Assembly: GCF_900636365.1 (NCBI RefSeq)
Contig: NZ_LR134266.1
Location: 1,067,501-1,131,500, forward strand
DNA: 64,000 nucleotides
From: Streptococcus viridans
Lineage (GTDB): Bacteria > Bacillota > Bacilli > Lactobacillales > Streptococcaceae
Direction: 5' to 3'
The notes beneath the pieces are model-generated. The model was not told the origin of the DNA, searched no databases, and was given only the letters and a program-made list of their open reading frames with translations. Position numbers and translations under genes: made by a program. This document shows, in pieces, positions 27,806 through 37,424 of the stretch. Numbering within the stretch: the stretch's first letter is position 1; every line of letters begins with the position of its first letter.

Positions 27806-30010
27806 ATGAAGAAAAAACTAGTAGCATGTTTGCTTTTCTTATTTCCACTATTCGCCTTTGCGAGTCAAGCACAGGCTGAAACTGTAAAAGTCGTTTTCGA
27901 TACGGCATATGCCCCCTTCGAATTTAAAGACTCAGACCAAGTTTATAAAGGAATTGATGTTGAAATCTTGGATAAGGTCGCTGAAATCAACGGTTGGACC
28001 TTAGAAAAGTCATTCCCAGGCTTTGATGCAGCGGTCAATGCAGTTCAAGCTGGTCAAGCCGATGCCATTATGGCAGGGATGACCAAGACCAAGGAACGTG
28101 AGCAAGTCTTTGCCATGTCTGATACCTACTATGATACAAAAGTCGTGATTGCGACTAAGAAAGCTAACAAAATCACTTCCTATGACCAGCTTAAAGGCAA
28201 GACAGTCGGTGTTAAAAACGGTACAGCTGCTCAACGCTTCCTTCAAAAGAACAAGGACAAGTACGGTTATACGATCAAGACCTTCGATACCAGTGATTTG
28301 ATGAACAATAGTTTATCAACTGGTGCAGTGAATGCCATTATGGATGACCAACCTGTTATCGAATACGCCATTAAGCAAGGCCAAGATCTTTCTATTAATA
28401 TGGAAGGGGAAGCTGTCGGAAGCTTTGCCTTTGGGGTCAAGAAGGATGGTTCTCATGAAAACCTCATTAAACAATTCAATACAGCTCTTGCTCAAATGAA
28501 GAAAGATGGTACATTGGATCAAATTATTGAAAAATGGACTGGTAGCAGCCAATCATCATCTGCAACAACAACTACCGCTAGCACTTCTGTTGTTCCAGAA
28601 ACGAGCACTGAAGCAGGACAAAAAGCAACTCCAAAGAAGAAAACCTACAAAATTTCTAGTGATTCCTCTTTTGCTCCCTTTGTCTTCCAAAATGATCAAA
28701 GTAAATACACTGGGATTGATATGGAATTAATTAAGGCGATTGCCAAAGACCAAGGCTTTACACTAGAAATTAGCAACCCTGGTTTTGATGCCGCCGTCAG
28801 TGATGTCCAGAATGGAAATGCCGATGGAATGATTGCCGGCATGACTGTGACAGATGCTCGTAAGGCAACTTTTGACTTCTCTGACCCATACTACACAACC
28901 AATTCGATTCTTGCCGTTCAAGAAAGTAGTAACATTGCTTCCTACGAAGATCTAAAAGGAAAAACAGTCGGTGTCAAAAATGGCACGGCTTCTCAAACTT
29001 TCCTCGAGGAAAACAAGAGTAAGTATGGATATAAAATCAAAACCTTCTCAGATGGGGCTTCTATGTATGATAGCTTGAACTCTGGTTCTGTAGCTGCTAT
29101 CATGGATGACGAACCTGTGATCAAATACGCCATTAAACAAGGACGTAAATTCAAAACACCTATCGAAGGTACTCCAAGTGGTCAGATTGCTTTTGCTGTC
29201 CAAAAAGATTCGAACCCTGAATTGATTGAAATGTTTAACAACGGTTTAGCCAACTTAAAAGAAAGTGGCGAATACCAAAAAATCTTGGATAAGTATCTTT
29301 CAAGCGATAGTGATGAAACCACAGAATCTACTTCAGTGGATGAAACGACTATCTGGGGCTTGCTCCAAAACAACTACAAACAATTGTTAAGTGGACTTGG
29401 GGTCACTATTGCACTAGCACTTCTATCATTTGCGATCGCTATGGTGATCGGAATCATCTTCGGGATGTTCAGTGTCAGTCCTTATAAATGGCTTCGTTGG
29501 ACTGCTGAGATTTTCGTCGATGTCATCCGTGGTATCCCACTGATGATTCTTGCTGCCTTCATCTTCTGGGGAATTCCTAATTTGATCGAGTCCATGACGG
29601 GTCACCAATCCCCAATCAATGACTTCCTTGCAGGTACGATTGCTCTCTCACTCAATGCTGCTGCTTATATTGCTGAGATTGTTCGTGGTGGGATTCAAGC
29701 CGTACCAGCTGGACAGATGGAAGCTAGTCGAAGCCTCGGGATTTCTTATAGCAAGACCATGCGCAAGATTATCTTGCCTCAAGCAACCAAACTCATGCTT
29801 CCAAACTTCGTCAACCAATTTGTCATTGCACTGAAAGATACGACTATCGTGTCAGCTATCGGTTTGGTCGAGCTCTTCCAGACTGGTAAGATTATCATCG
29901 CTCGAAATTATCAAAGTTTCAAGATGTATGCAATCCTTGCTGTCTTTTACCTCGTCATCATTACCTTATTGACACGCTTTGCAAAACGATTAGAAAAGAG
30001 GGCTAATTAA
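27806..30010 (+). CDS. glnP: GlnP-type amino-acid ABC transporter: two fused substrate-binding domains plus permease
   Basis: 734 residues from ATG at 27806, with AAGGAG 6 nt upstream. A signal sequence to about residue 24 is followed by two tandem substrate-binding domains (about 25-245 and 285-500). They repeat the motifs APFEFKD/APFVFQN, GFDAAV, IAGMT and [11 protein letters not shown] Ser/Thr linker joins them. The permease domain (about 530-734) has the EAA-type loop [22 protein letters not shown]. This is the architecture of lactococcal GlnP, a glutamine/glutamate (asparagine) importer. It forms a dimer that carries four binding domains. The stop overlaps the glnQ start (TAATG). Confidence 0.93.
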   Translation: MKKKLVACLLFLFPLFAFASQAQAETVKVVFDTAYAPFEFKDSDQVYKGIDVEILDKVAEINGWTLEKSFPGFDAAVNAVQAGQADAIMAGMTKTKEREQVFAMSDTYYDTKVVIATKKANKITSYDQLKGKTVGVKNGTAAQRFLQKNKDKYGYTIKTFDTSDLMNNSLSTGAVNAIMDDQPVIEYAIKQGQDLSINMEGEAVGSFAFGVKKDGSHENLIKQFNTALAQMKKDGTLDQIIEKWTGSSQSSSATTTTASTSVVPETSTEAGQKATPKKKTYKISSDSSFAPFVFQNDQSKYTGIDMELIKAIAKDQGFTLEISNPGFDAAVSDVQNGNADGMIAGMTVTDARKATFDFSDPYYTTNSILAVQESSNIASYEDLKGKTVGVKNGTASQTFLEENKSKYGYKIKTFSDGASMYDSLNSGSVAAIMDDEPVIKYAIKQGRKFKTPIEGTPSGQIAFAVQKDSNPELIEMFNNGLANLKESGEYQKILDKYLSSDSDETTESTSVDETTIWGLLQNNYKQLLSGLGVTIALALLSFAIAMVIGIIFGMFSVSPYKWLRWTAEIFVDVIRGIPLMILAAFIFWGIPNLIESMTGHQSPINDFLAGTIALSLNAAAYIAEIVRGGIQAVPAGQMEASRSLGISYSKTMRKIILPQATKLMLPNFVNQFVIALKDTTIVSAIGLVELFQTGKIIIARNYQSFKMYAILAVFYLVIITLLTRFAKRLEKRAN

Positions 30011-30750
30011 TGGCTAAATTAAAAATTGATGTCCATGACCTCCACAAATATTACGGTGAAAATGAGGTCCTAAAAGGCATCTCAACAAAATTCTACGAAG
30101 GAGATGTGGTTTGTATTATCGGTCCATCTGGTTCTGGTAAATCCACCTTCCTTCGCAGTCTTAACCTTCTTGAAGAAGTAACCAAGGGACAAATTACTGT
30201 GAACGGCTATGACCTGACTGATCCTAAAACCAACATTGATATCGTTCGTGAAAATGTCGGGATGGTTTTCCAGCATTTCAACCTCTTCCCTCATATGAGT
30301 GTTATTGAAAACATCATGTTTGCTCCTTTGGAGCACAAACGCATGAGTCGGGAAGAAGCTAGAGAACTAGCAATGGAACTCTTGGAAAAGGTTGGACTGG
30401 CTGACAAAGCTGATGTCTCTCCTGATAGTCTATCAGGTGGTCAGAAACAGCGCGTAGCCATTGCGCGTGGTTTGGCAATGAAACCAGATGTCATGCTCTT
30501 TGACGAACCGACTTCTGCCCTTGATCCGGAGATGGTCGGAGATGTACTGAATGTTATGAAAGACTTGGCTAAGCAAGGGATGACCATGATCATCGTCACC
30601 CACGAGATGGGATTTGCTCGCCAAGTGGCCAATCGTGTCATCTTCACAGCAGATGGTGAATTCCTCGAAGACGGCAAACCAGACCAAATTTTCGACAATC
30701 CACAACACCCACGATTGAAAGAATTCTTAGATAAGGTCTTAAACGTGTAA
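30010..30750 (+). CDS. glnQ: amino-acid ABC transporter ATP-binding protein GlnQ
   Basis: 246 residues. Walker [10 protein letters not shown] is near residue 38, Q-loop [11 protein letters not shown] near 87, signature LSGGQKQR near 141, Walker [15 protein letters not shown] near 161 and switch His in THEMGF. It powers GlnP on the cytoplasmic side. The one-base overlap with glnP and the terminator just after it define a two-gene unit. Confidence 0.96.
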   Translation: MAKLKIDVHDLHKYYGENEVLKGISTKFYEGDVVCIIGPSGSGKSTFLRSLNLLEEVTKGQITVNGYDLTDPKTNIDIVRENVGMVFQHFNLFPHMSVIENIMFAPLEHKRMSREEARELAMELLEKVGLADKADVSPDSLSGGQKQRVAIARGLAMKPDVMLFDEPTSALDPEMVGDVLNVMKDLAKQGMTMIIVTHEMGFARQVANRVIFTADGEFLEDGKPDQIFDNPQHPRLKEFLDKVLNV

Positions 30751-30759
30751 TAGAAATAA

Positions 30760-30786
30760 AAACTGGAGTTAAACCTCCAGTTTTTT
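30760..30786 (+). terminator. terminator of glnPQ
   Basis: AAACTGGAG and CTCCAGTTT arms followed by TTTT. A near-copy lies at 31034-31058. Confidence 0.85.
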
Positions 30787-30870
30787 GAATGTATACAAAC
30801 GATTGTTTTACATAAAACAGCTAGATGATTTTCAAAAAAAATTATTTTTTATAGTTATTTAAGTAGATGT

Positions 30871-31007
30871 AAAACTTTCCGCCGTGAGAAAAGTGCCTGA
30901 ATCAGAGTTGTTTCAGGCACTCGGGAGTTTTGAGACCTTAGGCTCAAAACTAAGTCATGGAACTTCATAGAAGTTCGCTGACGTCCGTACTCACCTAAGG
31001 AAAGTTT
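30871..31007. other. candidate structured RNA element or mobile repeat
   Basis: No reading frame fits. Outer arms AAACTTTCC (30872-30880) and GGAAAGTTT (30999-31007) enclose GTGAG/CTCAC (30884-30888, 30990-30994). Three perfect hairpins lie inside: GTGCCTGAA/TTCAGGCAC, AGTTTTGAG/CTCAAAACT and GAACTTC/GAAGTTC. Loop CCTTAGG (30936-30942) is complementary to CCTAAGG (30994-31000), which overlaps both outer stems, so a pseudoknot or alternative fold is possible. The strand is not determinable. The remainder of the 30751-31175 gap is AT-rich, with a terminator on each side of this element. Confidence 0.6.
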
Positions 31008-31033
31008 TTAAAATCACTTTGTCTTCAATTTGA

Positions 31034-31058
31034 AACTGGAATAAACCTCTAGTTTTTT
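31034..31058 (+). terminator. second terminator-like hairpin, near-copy of the glnPQ terminator
   Basis: AAACTGGA and TCTAGTTT arms (one mismatch) with TTTTTTTC, resembling 30760-30786. Confidence 0.6.
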
Positions 31059-31175
31059 TCTTCCTCCAAAGATGAAAATTATTAAGAAATTTCATTTAAA
31101 TAACTTGCTAAATGAAGCAAAAAACTATACCATAGTAGAGTGTCTTTTGACTAAATATGTGATTAAAGGATGATT

Positions 31176-32330
31176 ATGAAAAAATTATTAGAAAAGGTTA
31201 GTATCCTTTCTTTATCTCTTGTATTAACGACGTCTTTTTCGATTTCTAGTGCTCTTCCCTATATGTTCGAATACTATAAGGATCTCCCAAAAAGTCAAAT
31301 CGAACTCTTAGTATCCCTTCCATCCGCTGGGATTATGGTCACCCTCTTCCTCAACACCTTTATCGAACGCTTCTTAGATGAGAGAAAGATGATTATCACC
31401 GGTCTATTAATCCTCTCAATCTTTGGAATGGTCCCTTTCTTTAACCAAACCTATCCTATCCTCTTCATCTCTCGTTTCATCTTCGGGATGGGAGTCGGAT
31501 TGATCAATGCTAAGGCTATTTCAATTATCAGCGAACGCTACCAGGGACGAGAACGAATCCAAACTCTTGGTTTTCGTGGTTCTGCCGAAGTCGTAGGGAC
31601 AGCCCTGGTCACTTTATTGGTTGGCTTCCTCCTCCAATTCGGCTGGACTTCTAGCTTCCTAGCCTACGGGGCAGGTTTAATCGTTCTCTTTCTCTTCATG
31701 ACCTTCGTTCCTTATCACCAGCAAGAAGAAAGTCAATATATCCATGCCAATCATAAAGAACCACTCCAAAAAGAAGAATGGAAGTTGACTATTATTTTAG
31801 CCATTGTAGCCGCTATGATCGTTCTATGCAACGTCGGAGTAACTCTTCGCATTCCTAGTATTGTCGCCTACACCTTCAAGGATCAGCATAATTCAGCCAG
31901 CTTCATTCTAAGCGCTATGCAATTGATTGGCATTCTAGCTGGTATCACCTTCTTTGGTCTTGTTCATTTGTTCAAGAGCAAATTGATCACTTATGCCGGG
32001 ATTGCTTACGGAATCTCAATGATGGCTGTAGCCCTTTCACCAAGTATCTCTCTTCTGGCTCTTTCCGCCCTCTTCTCAGGCTATACATACAGTACTGCTC
32101 TTACCATGGTTTTCCAAATCTTGTCAGCCAAGATTCCTGCTAGACGATTAAACCAGGTGACCTCAGTAGCCGTCTTGGGATGTAGCTTCGGAGCGGCCAT
32201 TACACCTTTCGCCCTCAATACCATCGGTCTCATCTCCGACAGTAACTCTTTTATCTTTACTGTATTAGGTATTGCTATGGCTCTCCTAGCCTTCTCTCTT
32301 CTCTATCTTTTAAAAGATCATCACGAATAA
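31176..32330 (+). CDS. major facilitator superfamily transporter
   Basis: 384 residues from ATG at 31176, with AAAGGA 5 nt upstream (the ATG at 31170 overlaps that site). There are twelve hydrophobic segments. The loop 2-3 motif reads NTFIERFLDERKMIITGLL, and FISRFIFGMGVGLINAKAISIISE follows near residue 95, as in drug or small-molecule MFS exporters. The substrate is not deducible. It is flanked upstream by the structured element and downstream by a bidirectional terminator. Confidence 0.88.
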   Translation: MKKLLEKVSILSLSLVLTTSFSISSALPYMFEYYKDLPKSQIELLVSLPSAGIMVTLFLNTFIERFLDERKMIITGLLILSIFGMVPFFNQTYPILFISRFIFGMGVGLINAKAISIISERYQGRERIQTLGFRGSAEVVGTALVTLLVGFLLQFGWTSSFLAYGAGLIVLFLFMTFVPYHQQEESQYIHANHKEPLQKEEWKLTIILAIVAAMIVLCNVGVTLRIPSIVAYTFKDQHNSASFILSAMQLIGILAGITFFGLVHLFKSKLITYAGIAYGISMMAVALSPSISLLALSALFSGYTYSTALTMVFQILSAKIPARRLNQVTSVAVLGCSFGAAITPFALNTIGLISDSNSFIFTVLGIAMALLAFSLLYLLKDHHE

Positions 32331-32333
32331 ACA

Positions 32334-32363
32334 AAAAGACTGGAAAAAACATCCAGTCTTTTT
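32334..32363. terminator. bidirectional terminator between MFS and ABC exporter genes
   Basis: AAAAGACTGGA and TCCAGTCTTTT arms with A- and T-runs on the two sides, between convergent genes. Confidence 0.9.
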
Positions 32364-32377
32364 GTGTCTTACTGATT

Positions 32378-34105
32378 CTAAAGTTGGGCAGTTTGCATTT
32401 TGTAATAAACACCTTTTTGTGCCATCAACTCCGAATGATCCCCATGTTCGACGATATTTCCATCTACCATGACAAGAATCAGGTCTGCATTTTCAATCGT
32501 TGACAGGCGATGGGCGATCACAAAACTGGTCCGCCCCACCATCAGCTTATTAAAGGCATCCTGAATGAGCAACTCTGTCCGTGTATCAATGGAAGAGGTC
32601 GCCTCATCTAGGATCAGAATCTTAGGTACTGCAAGAAAGACCCGAGCAATGGTCAGAAGCTGTCTCTGCCCTTGAGAGAGGGACTCTCCAGCATCTGCTA
32701 GATAGGTATCATAACCATCTGGAAGCTGTTGGATAAAGAAATCAGCATTGGCAGCTTTTGCTGCTTGGACCACTTCTTCCCGACTAGCATCTGGTCGACC
32801 AAAGGCGATATTCTCATGAACCGTTCCAACTTTGAGCCAAGTCTCTTGGAGCACCATTCCAAACTGCTTGCGGTAGCTAGCAAGACTATAGTCACTTACA
32901 GGTACTTGGTCTAAGAGTAGGCGACCTTGATCCACATCATAGAATCGCATGAGAAGGTTAATCAATGTAGATTTCCCAGCTCCAGTTGGACCAACAATGG
33001 CTACCTTACTAGCCGGCGGGATGGAAATGGAGAGATCCTTTATGAGGGTCTGATCAGGGCGATAACCAAAGCTGACATGATCGAATTGGACTGCTCCTTT
33101 GACAGTCTCTTCTTGCAAGTCTCTCTTACCACTTTCTTTCACTTCCTCTTGGTCTAGGATACTATAGAGGCGCTCTGCACAAGCTAAGGCGCTCTGCAGT
33201 TCAGCAAGGACAGAGGAAATGTCATTGAAGGGTTTGGTATACTGATTGACATAGTTGAGAAAAGTCACCAACTGACCAACAGTAAAGCCAGTTCCAGATA
33301 GGATACGGAAGGCACCAAATCCCGTCACGAGGGCATAGATTAGGGCATTGACAAAGCGCGTCGCAGGATTAACGGTGGAGGAGTAAAAAATCGCTTCTTG
33401 AGAGTAAGCAGCATAGTCGCCATTGATCTCGATAAACTTCCTATGAAATGCACCCTGAGCATTGAAGGCTTGAAGCAAGCTTTCTTGACTAAGAGATTCT
33501 TCAATCATTTGCGTCTGAGCCCCACGCGCCTGGGTCTGCATCCTGAAGAGATGGTAAGAACGCTTGGCAATAAAACGGGCGATAAAGAGTGATAAGGGTG
33601 TCAAGATCAAGACCATCCCCATCATCATCCAATCCAATCGGGCCATACTAGCTATGGTCACTAAAATCGTAAGAAGACCAACAAAGAACTGACTGAAGAC
33701 CATGAATAAACCATTGTTCAGTTGTTCAACGTCCGTGGTCAAGCGACTGACCAAATCCCCAGTACCTTGACGATCCAGGTAAGATAAAGGTAGGACATGC
33801 ACTTTCTGGATGACCTTCTCCCTTAAATCCTTACTGTAGCGATAAATCATCTGATTGTAAATTAAAGGATTCAACCATTGAATTAGCGTTGCAAAGAGAA
33901 TCACTAGACTCATTTGCAGGATAAGTGGGAGTAAGAGGTGAGCTGCATCAGGGAGCACCACTAAGTCTATTGCCCGCCCGATCAGGATAGGGATATAGAC
34001 GGTTAACAAGACTTGCAAGATGGTTCCCAGACTGGATAAGATTAGCCAAATGGGCTGTTTGGCTATATCAGCAAGCAAGCGCCGTAAATAAGTCTTCTGT
34101 TTCAT
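32378..34105 (-). CDS. ABC exporter half-transporter with canonical ATPase site
   Basis: 575 residues from ATG at 34105, with AGGAG 8 nt upstream and ATGA overlap with the partner gene. Six transmembrane helices (about 15-300) are followed by an ATPase domain: Walker A GPTGAGKST near 372, signature LSQGQRQLL near 475, Walker B LILDEATSSIDT with the catalytic Glu, and switch His in AHRLST. It pairs with the product of 34102-35838. Heterodimers of this kind export drugs or peptides in streptococci, but the substrate is unknown. Confidence 0.92.
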   Translation of the reverse strand: MKQKTYLRRLLADIAKQPIWLILSSLGTILQVLLTVYIPILIGRAIDLVVLPDAAHLLLPLILQMSLVILFATLIQWLNPLIYNQMIYRYSKDLREKVIQKVHVLPLSYLDRQGTGDLVSRLTTDVEQLNNGLFMVFSQFFVGLLTILVTIASMARLDWMMMGMVLILTPLSLFIARFIAKRSYHLFRMQTQARGAQTQMIEESLSQESLLQAFNAQGAFHRKFIEINGDYAAYSQEAIFYSSTVNPATRFVNALIYALVTGFGAFRILSGTGFTVGQLVTFLNYVNQYTKPFNDISSVLAELQSALACAERLYSILDQEEVKESGKRDLQEETVKGAVQFDHVSFGYRPDQTLIKDLSISIPPASKVAIVGPTGAGKSTLINLLMRFYDVDQGRLLLDQVPVSDYSLASYRKQFGMVLQETWLKVGTVHENIAFGRPDASREEVVQAAKAANADFFIQQLPDGYDTYLADAGESLSQGQRQLLTIARVFLAVPKILILDEATSSIDTRTELLIQDAFNKLMVGRTSFVIAHRLSTIENADLILVMVDGNIVEHGDHSELMAQKGVYYKMQTAQL

Positions 34106-35838
34106 TCTGCCCACTCCTCTCTCTTCTGTTGGGAGTAATGAATCTCTTGGTATAAAGGATTCGTTGCCACCAAGTCCTCATGATTTCCTAGGCCGACTTG
34201 ACGACCTTTATCTAAGACGAGAATTTGCTCAGCACTTCTCAGACTATTGGTCCGTTGCGAAATGAGAATGAGGCTCGTCTCCGTCAACTCCTCTTTTAGA
34301 GCCTGTAAGAGTCGTGCTTCTGTCAAATAGTCCAAGGCAGATGTAGAATCATCCAACACCAAAAATGGAGCTTGGCGAAGGATAGCCCGAGCGATGGTCA
34401 GACGTTGCCGTTGACCACCAGAAAAATTCCGTCCAAAGGCTTCTACGGGAGCCTCTAGTCCTCCCTCTTTCTCATGGACGAAAACAGCTGCTTGCGCAAC
34501 TCCCAAGGCCCACCACAACCGCTCTTCATTCGGTTCCTCATTTAATCCTAAAGTTAGGTTTGAACGTATACTCCCTTTAAAGAGCTCTGCTTTTTGAGGA
34601 ACTACTGCTACCCAGTCACGCCACTGACGAAGAGTCTTTGGATTTTCTCCATCTTTAAAAATAGTTAGACTTCCTTTGCTTGCTTCATACAGATGACCTA
34701 ACAATTGAACCAAAGTAGATTTACCAGCACCTGTCCCTCCTATGATTCCTAAGGTTTGTCCCTTCTTTAACGATAAATCAATACCTTCTAAGGATGGTTT
34801 TGAGGCTAAAGGATAGGTAAAGACAAGGTCTTGGATCTGAAGAGCCAGCTGAGGGTCAGAAACAGATACATTATCCAACTCTTGATCCAGCTCTTCACTT
34901 TTCTCATCAAAGACCTGGACAATCCGACCAGCAGCAATATAGCTTTGGTTGAGCGATGTCACCAACATGGCTAACTTCAGTAATTCCGTCAAAATTTGAA
35001 GCAGGTAATTGACCAAAGCAACCAACATTCCTTGACTGAGGGTCCCCATTTGAATAGAGGCTTGCCCTTGCCAAAGAATACAGATCAAGGTTCCATTCAC
35101 GACGAGGAAAGTCAAGGGACTAATTAAACTAGACCATTTAGAGACCACTAATTGCCACTTCGTATAGTCTTGGTTGACCTCATTAAACTCTGCTTCTTCG
35201 TGAGATGCCTGCCCAAAGGCGCGGATAACCCTCATCCCTTGTAACTGCTGACGCGTAATGGTAACCATTCGGTCCGTAATTTTCCTGATGCGCGCATAAA
35301 GAGGATTGACCAGACGAGACATAAGGACAATGATTAAGGTCAAGAGGGCAACCATACCAATAAACCATAAGGTCAGTTGCGGACTAATGGTGAAGGCCAT
35401 AAAGATAGATCCGAAAACGACAATCGGCGCACGGAGAAATAGACGTAAAAATAAATTAATCCCCGTTTGAATCTGATAGGTATCACTGGTTAAGCGCGTC
35501 ACGAGACTTGAGGTGGTTAAACGGTCTCTTTGCTCCTTAGACAAGCTGAGAATCTTCTCATATAGGTCATTAGTCAATTCCTTGGTATAGCCAACCGCTG
35601 CTTTTGACGAATAATATTGGGCCGTTATCGCTACAAGAACCCCAAAACCAGCAAAAACAAACAAGAGAACAACCAGTCCAAGCAACCCTCCTTGATCCTG
35701 ACTGGGGATGAGCTGATCGACTAGATGGGCAATTAAAAGTGGAACCAGTAATTCAAAAGTTGCTTCTAACAACTTGAAAAACGGTCCCAGTATGGTTTCT
35801 TTTTTATAATTCCTGAAGTATTTTAATAAGTCTTTCAT
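34102..35838 (-). CDS. ABC exporter half-transporter with degenerate ATPase site
   Basis: 578 residues. There are six transmembrane helices, then Walker A GGTGAGKST near 366 and signature FSGGQRQRL near 472. Walker B reads LVLDDSTSALD, with Asp where the catalytic Glu is expected, and the switch region reads ISQRTNSL with Gln in place of the usual His. These two changes mark the non-hydrolysing half of heterodimeric exporters such as TM287/288 and LmrCD. It is the first gene of the pair and overlaps the second by ATGA. Confidence 0.92.
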   Translation of the reverse strand: MKDLLKYFRNYKKETILGPFFKLLEATFELLVPLLIAHLVDQLIPSQDQGGLLGLVVLLFVFAGFGVLVAITAQYYSSKAAVGYTKELTNDLYEKILSLSKEQRDRLTTSSLVTRLTSDTYQIQTGINLFLRLFLRAPIVVFGSIFMAFTISPQLTLWFIGMVALLTLIIVLMSRLVNPLYARIRKITDRMVTITRQQLQGMRVIRAFGQASHEEAEFNEVNQDYTKWQLVVSKWSSLISPLTFLVVNGTLICILWQGQASIQMGTLSQGMLVALVNYLLQILTELLKLAMLVTSLNQSYIAAGRIVQVFDEKSEELDQELDNVSVSDPQLALQIQDLVFTYPLASKPSLEGIDLSLKKGQTLGIIGGTGAGKSTLVQLLGHLYEASKGSLTIFKDGENPKTLRQWRDWVAVVPQKAELFKGSIRSNLTLGLNEEPNEERLWWALGVAQAAVFVHEKEGGLEAPVEAFGRNFSGGQRQRLTIARAILRQAPFLVLDDSTSALDYLTEARLLQALKEELTETSLILISQRTNSLRSAEQILVLDKGRQVGLGNHEDLVATNPLYQEIHYSQQKREEWAE

Positions 35839-35898
35839 ACTAGTCGTTTTTCTTTCTAAAGGATGTACTTATTTTACCACAATTTAGAAAGATAAAAA

Positions 35899-35925
35899 AA
35901 CTCTCCCTGCAAAGCAGAGAGAGTT
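35899..35925. terminator. terminator after the MFS gene
   Basis: AACTCTCTCTGC and GCAGGGAGAGTT arms (one G-U) around a 3-nt loop, with TTTTTTT on the minus strand. Confidence 0.85.
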
Positions 35926-35954
35926 GAATAATGACCTGATGAAGGTCAGAAATC

Positions 35955-37154
35955 TTATTCCTTCTTTGTCACCTTTCCTAAGGTCTTGCCCATTCTCCCT
36001 AATCCAATCAGTAAGAGAGGGAAAGAGATGAGTGTTATCAGGCCTAGCACAAGAAAAACAGCTACAAATCCACAAGTATCGATCAACCAACCAGTCAGTG
36101 GGAAGATCACGATCATGGAAAGACTAAACATCATCGAATTAATACTCAGCATGGTTGCTCGTACACTAGAAGGTAAATAAGCTTGTAACTCATTGTAGTA
36201 GATAGGTTGATAAACTGCGTAAAGGGCATTGGTCAAGAGATAGACACTTAGATAAGCGAATGGAGTCTTGAAGCCTACAAAAAACAAGGCCAACCCTGTC
36301 AATGCAACCAAAACCGGAAAGACTTGATTACTATTCCATTTTTTCCCAATTTGACTGGCTAAATAGACCGCTAGGATATTGAATCCACTACCAATCAACA
36401 TGATGAGCGAAACTTGCCAACTGGCCAAGTCACTGATTTTCTGTTGGTAGTAAAAATAAAACATACACATGATGGTCCCTACCAACTGATAGGTGAGCAT
36501 CCAGTAAAACAAGACTGGTTTCTCCTGCCATTCTTGTTTCACTACTACCAATATCCGTTTTAAGGTCAAGTGATTTCTTTCACCACTTTTGCTCTCTGGC
36601 TCCTTCATTAGAAAAATCAAGAGAATGGAAAGCAAGGAGAGACCAATAGCAATTAGATAGGTCCAAGCCAATGCTCCGTGAACAAAGAAGCCTGCCATAA
36701 CGGTACCTAAAGTTCGGGTGACTTCGGCCACGCCAGACAAAAAGCTAGAAATCTGAAGATACCGGTCCTTTTGCCCTGCTTCTACCGCAGAATCGTATAA
36801 GAAAGCGGTGCTGGTTCCCGAGTCAAAATTATAAGACCAAGCACTGACCATCATAGCAAGCGCATAGATCCAAAAATTCCCCTGACCAAACAAGATCAAG
36901 ATAGAGGATCCAATGCTGGCCAAGCGAGCCAAATAGAGATTGGTCTTGTAGCTAAATCGATCGGCCAACATACCGGATGGGATCTCACACAAGAGACTTG
37001 TCCCATGAAAGATACTCTCTAATAGACCGATTTGAAGCAAGGAAAGACCATTCTGAATAAAAAATAAAATCCAAAAACTGGTAATGCCAAAATAAGATGT
37101 GAATTCCAGACCCGCTAGGAGTGGAATATTGCCTTTGTAAGTTCTTTTAAACAT
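35955..37154 (-). CDS. major facilitator superfamily transporter
   Basis: 399 residues with about twelve helices. The loop 2-3 motif reads GMLADRFSYKTNLYLARL near residue 62, and DSGTSTAFLYDSAVEAGQKDRYL near residue 110 is typical of this MFS group. The central loop is Lys/Glu-rich (KEPESKSGERNHL). The substrate is unknown. It stands alone between the ABC exporter and asnS, with terminators on both sides. Confidence 0.87.
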   Translation of the reverse strand: MFKRTYKGNIPLLAGLEFTSYFGITSFWILFFIQNGLSLLQIGLLESIFHGTSLLCEIPSGMLADRFSYKTNLYLARLASIGSSILILFGQGNFWIYALAMMVSAWSYNFDSGTSTAFLYDSAVEAGQKDRYLQISSFLSGVAEVTRTLGTVMAGFFVHGALAWTYLIAIGLSLLSILLIFLMKEPESKSGERNHLTLKRILVVVKQEWQEKPVLFYWMLTYQLVGTIMCMFYFYYQQKISDLASWQVSLIMLIGSGFNILAVYLASQIGKKWNSNQVFPVLVALTGLALFFVGFKTPFAYLSVYLLTNALYAVYQPIYYNELQAYLPSSVRATMLSINSMMFSLSMIVIFPLTGWLIDTCGFVAVFLVLGLITLISFPLLLIGLGRMGKTLGKVTKKE

Positions 37155-37243
37155 TGTTTTCTCTCTTTCAATATATAGTATGACTGTTTCTAAAAGACTT
37201 ACTTAGAGTTGCCTACATTTTCTCCACCTCTTTCATTTAAAGT

Positions 37244-37417
37244 GAGAGTGGGACAGAAATCGGTAATTCGTTAGAATTCGATTTCGTCGTCCCACCTCCG
37301 CACAGTTGAGTAGGGCTGTAAAAGCTGATGAAATCAGCTTTTACAGCTCACTCAACCACTGCGTCTTGCTCGATAATCCAAAGACAATTGAGAGGCTAGG
37401 ACTTTTGTCCCAGCCTC
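37244..37417 (-). repeat. three-hairpin intergenic repeat, copy B (inverted)
   Basis: Same element as copy A in reverse orientation, ending 7 nt past the asnS stop codon. Its central hairpin is unusual. Both arms read as the AGCTGTAAAAGCTGAT half, so it forms a perfect 16-bp stem, whereas other copies have one CTCTACTACG-type arm. It acts as the asnS terminator by position. Confidence 0.88.
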
Positions 37418-37424
37418 ATAGTTA

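Noticed and set aside
30871-31007. Known tRNA, 6S or tmRNA-like gene at the structured element
   Set aside because: It has no cloverleaf, CCA end or other landmark of those RNAs. I leave it as unassigned.
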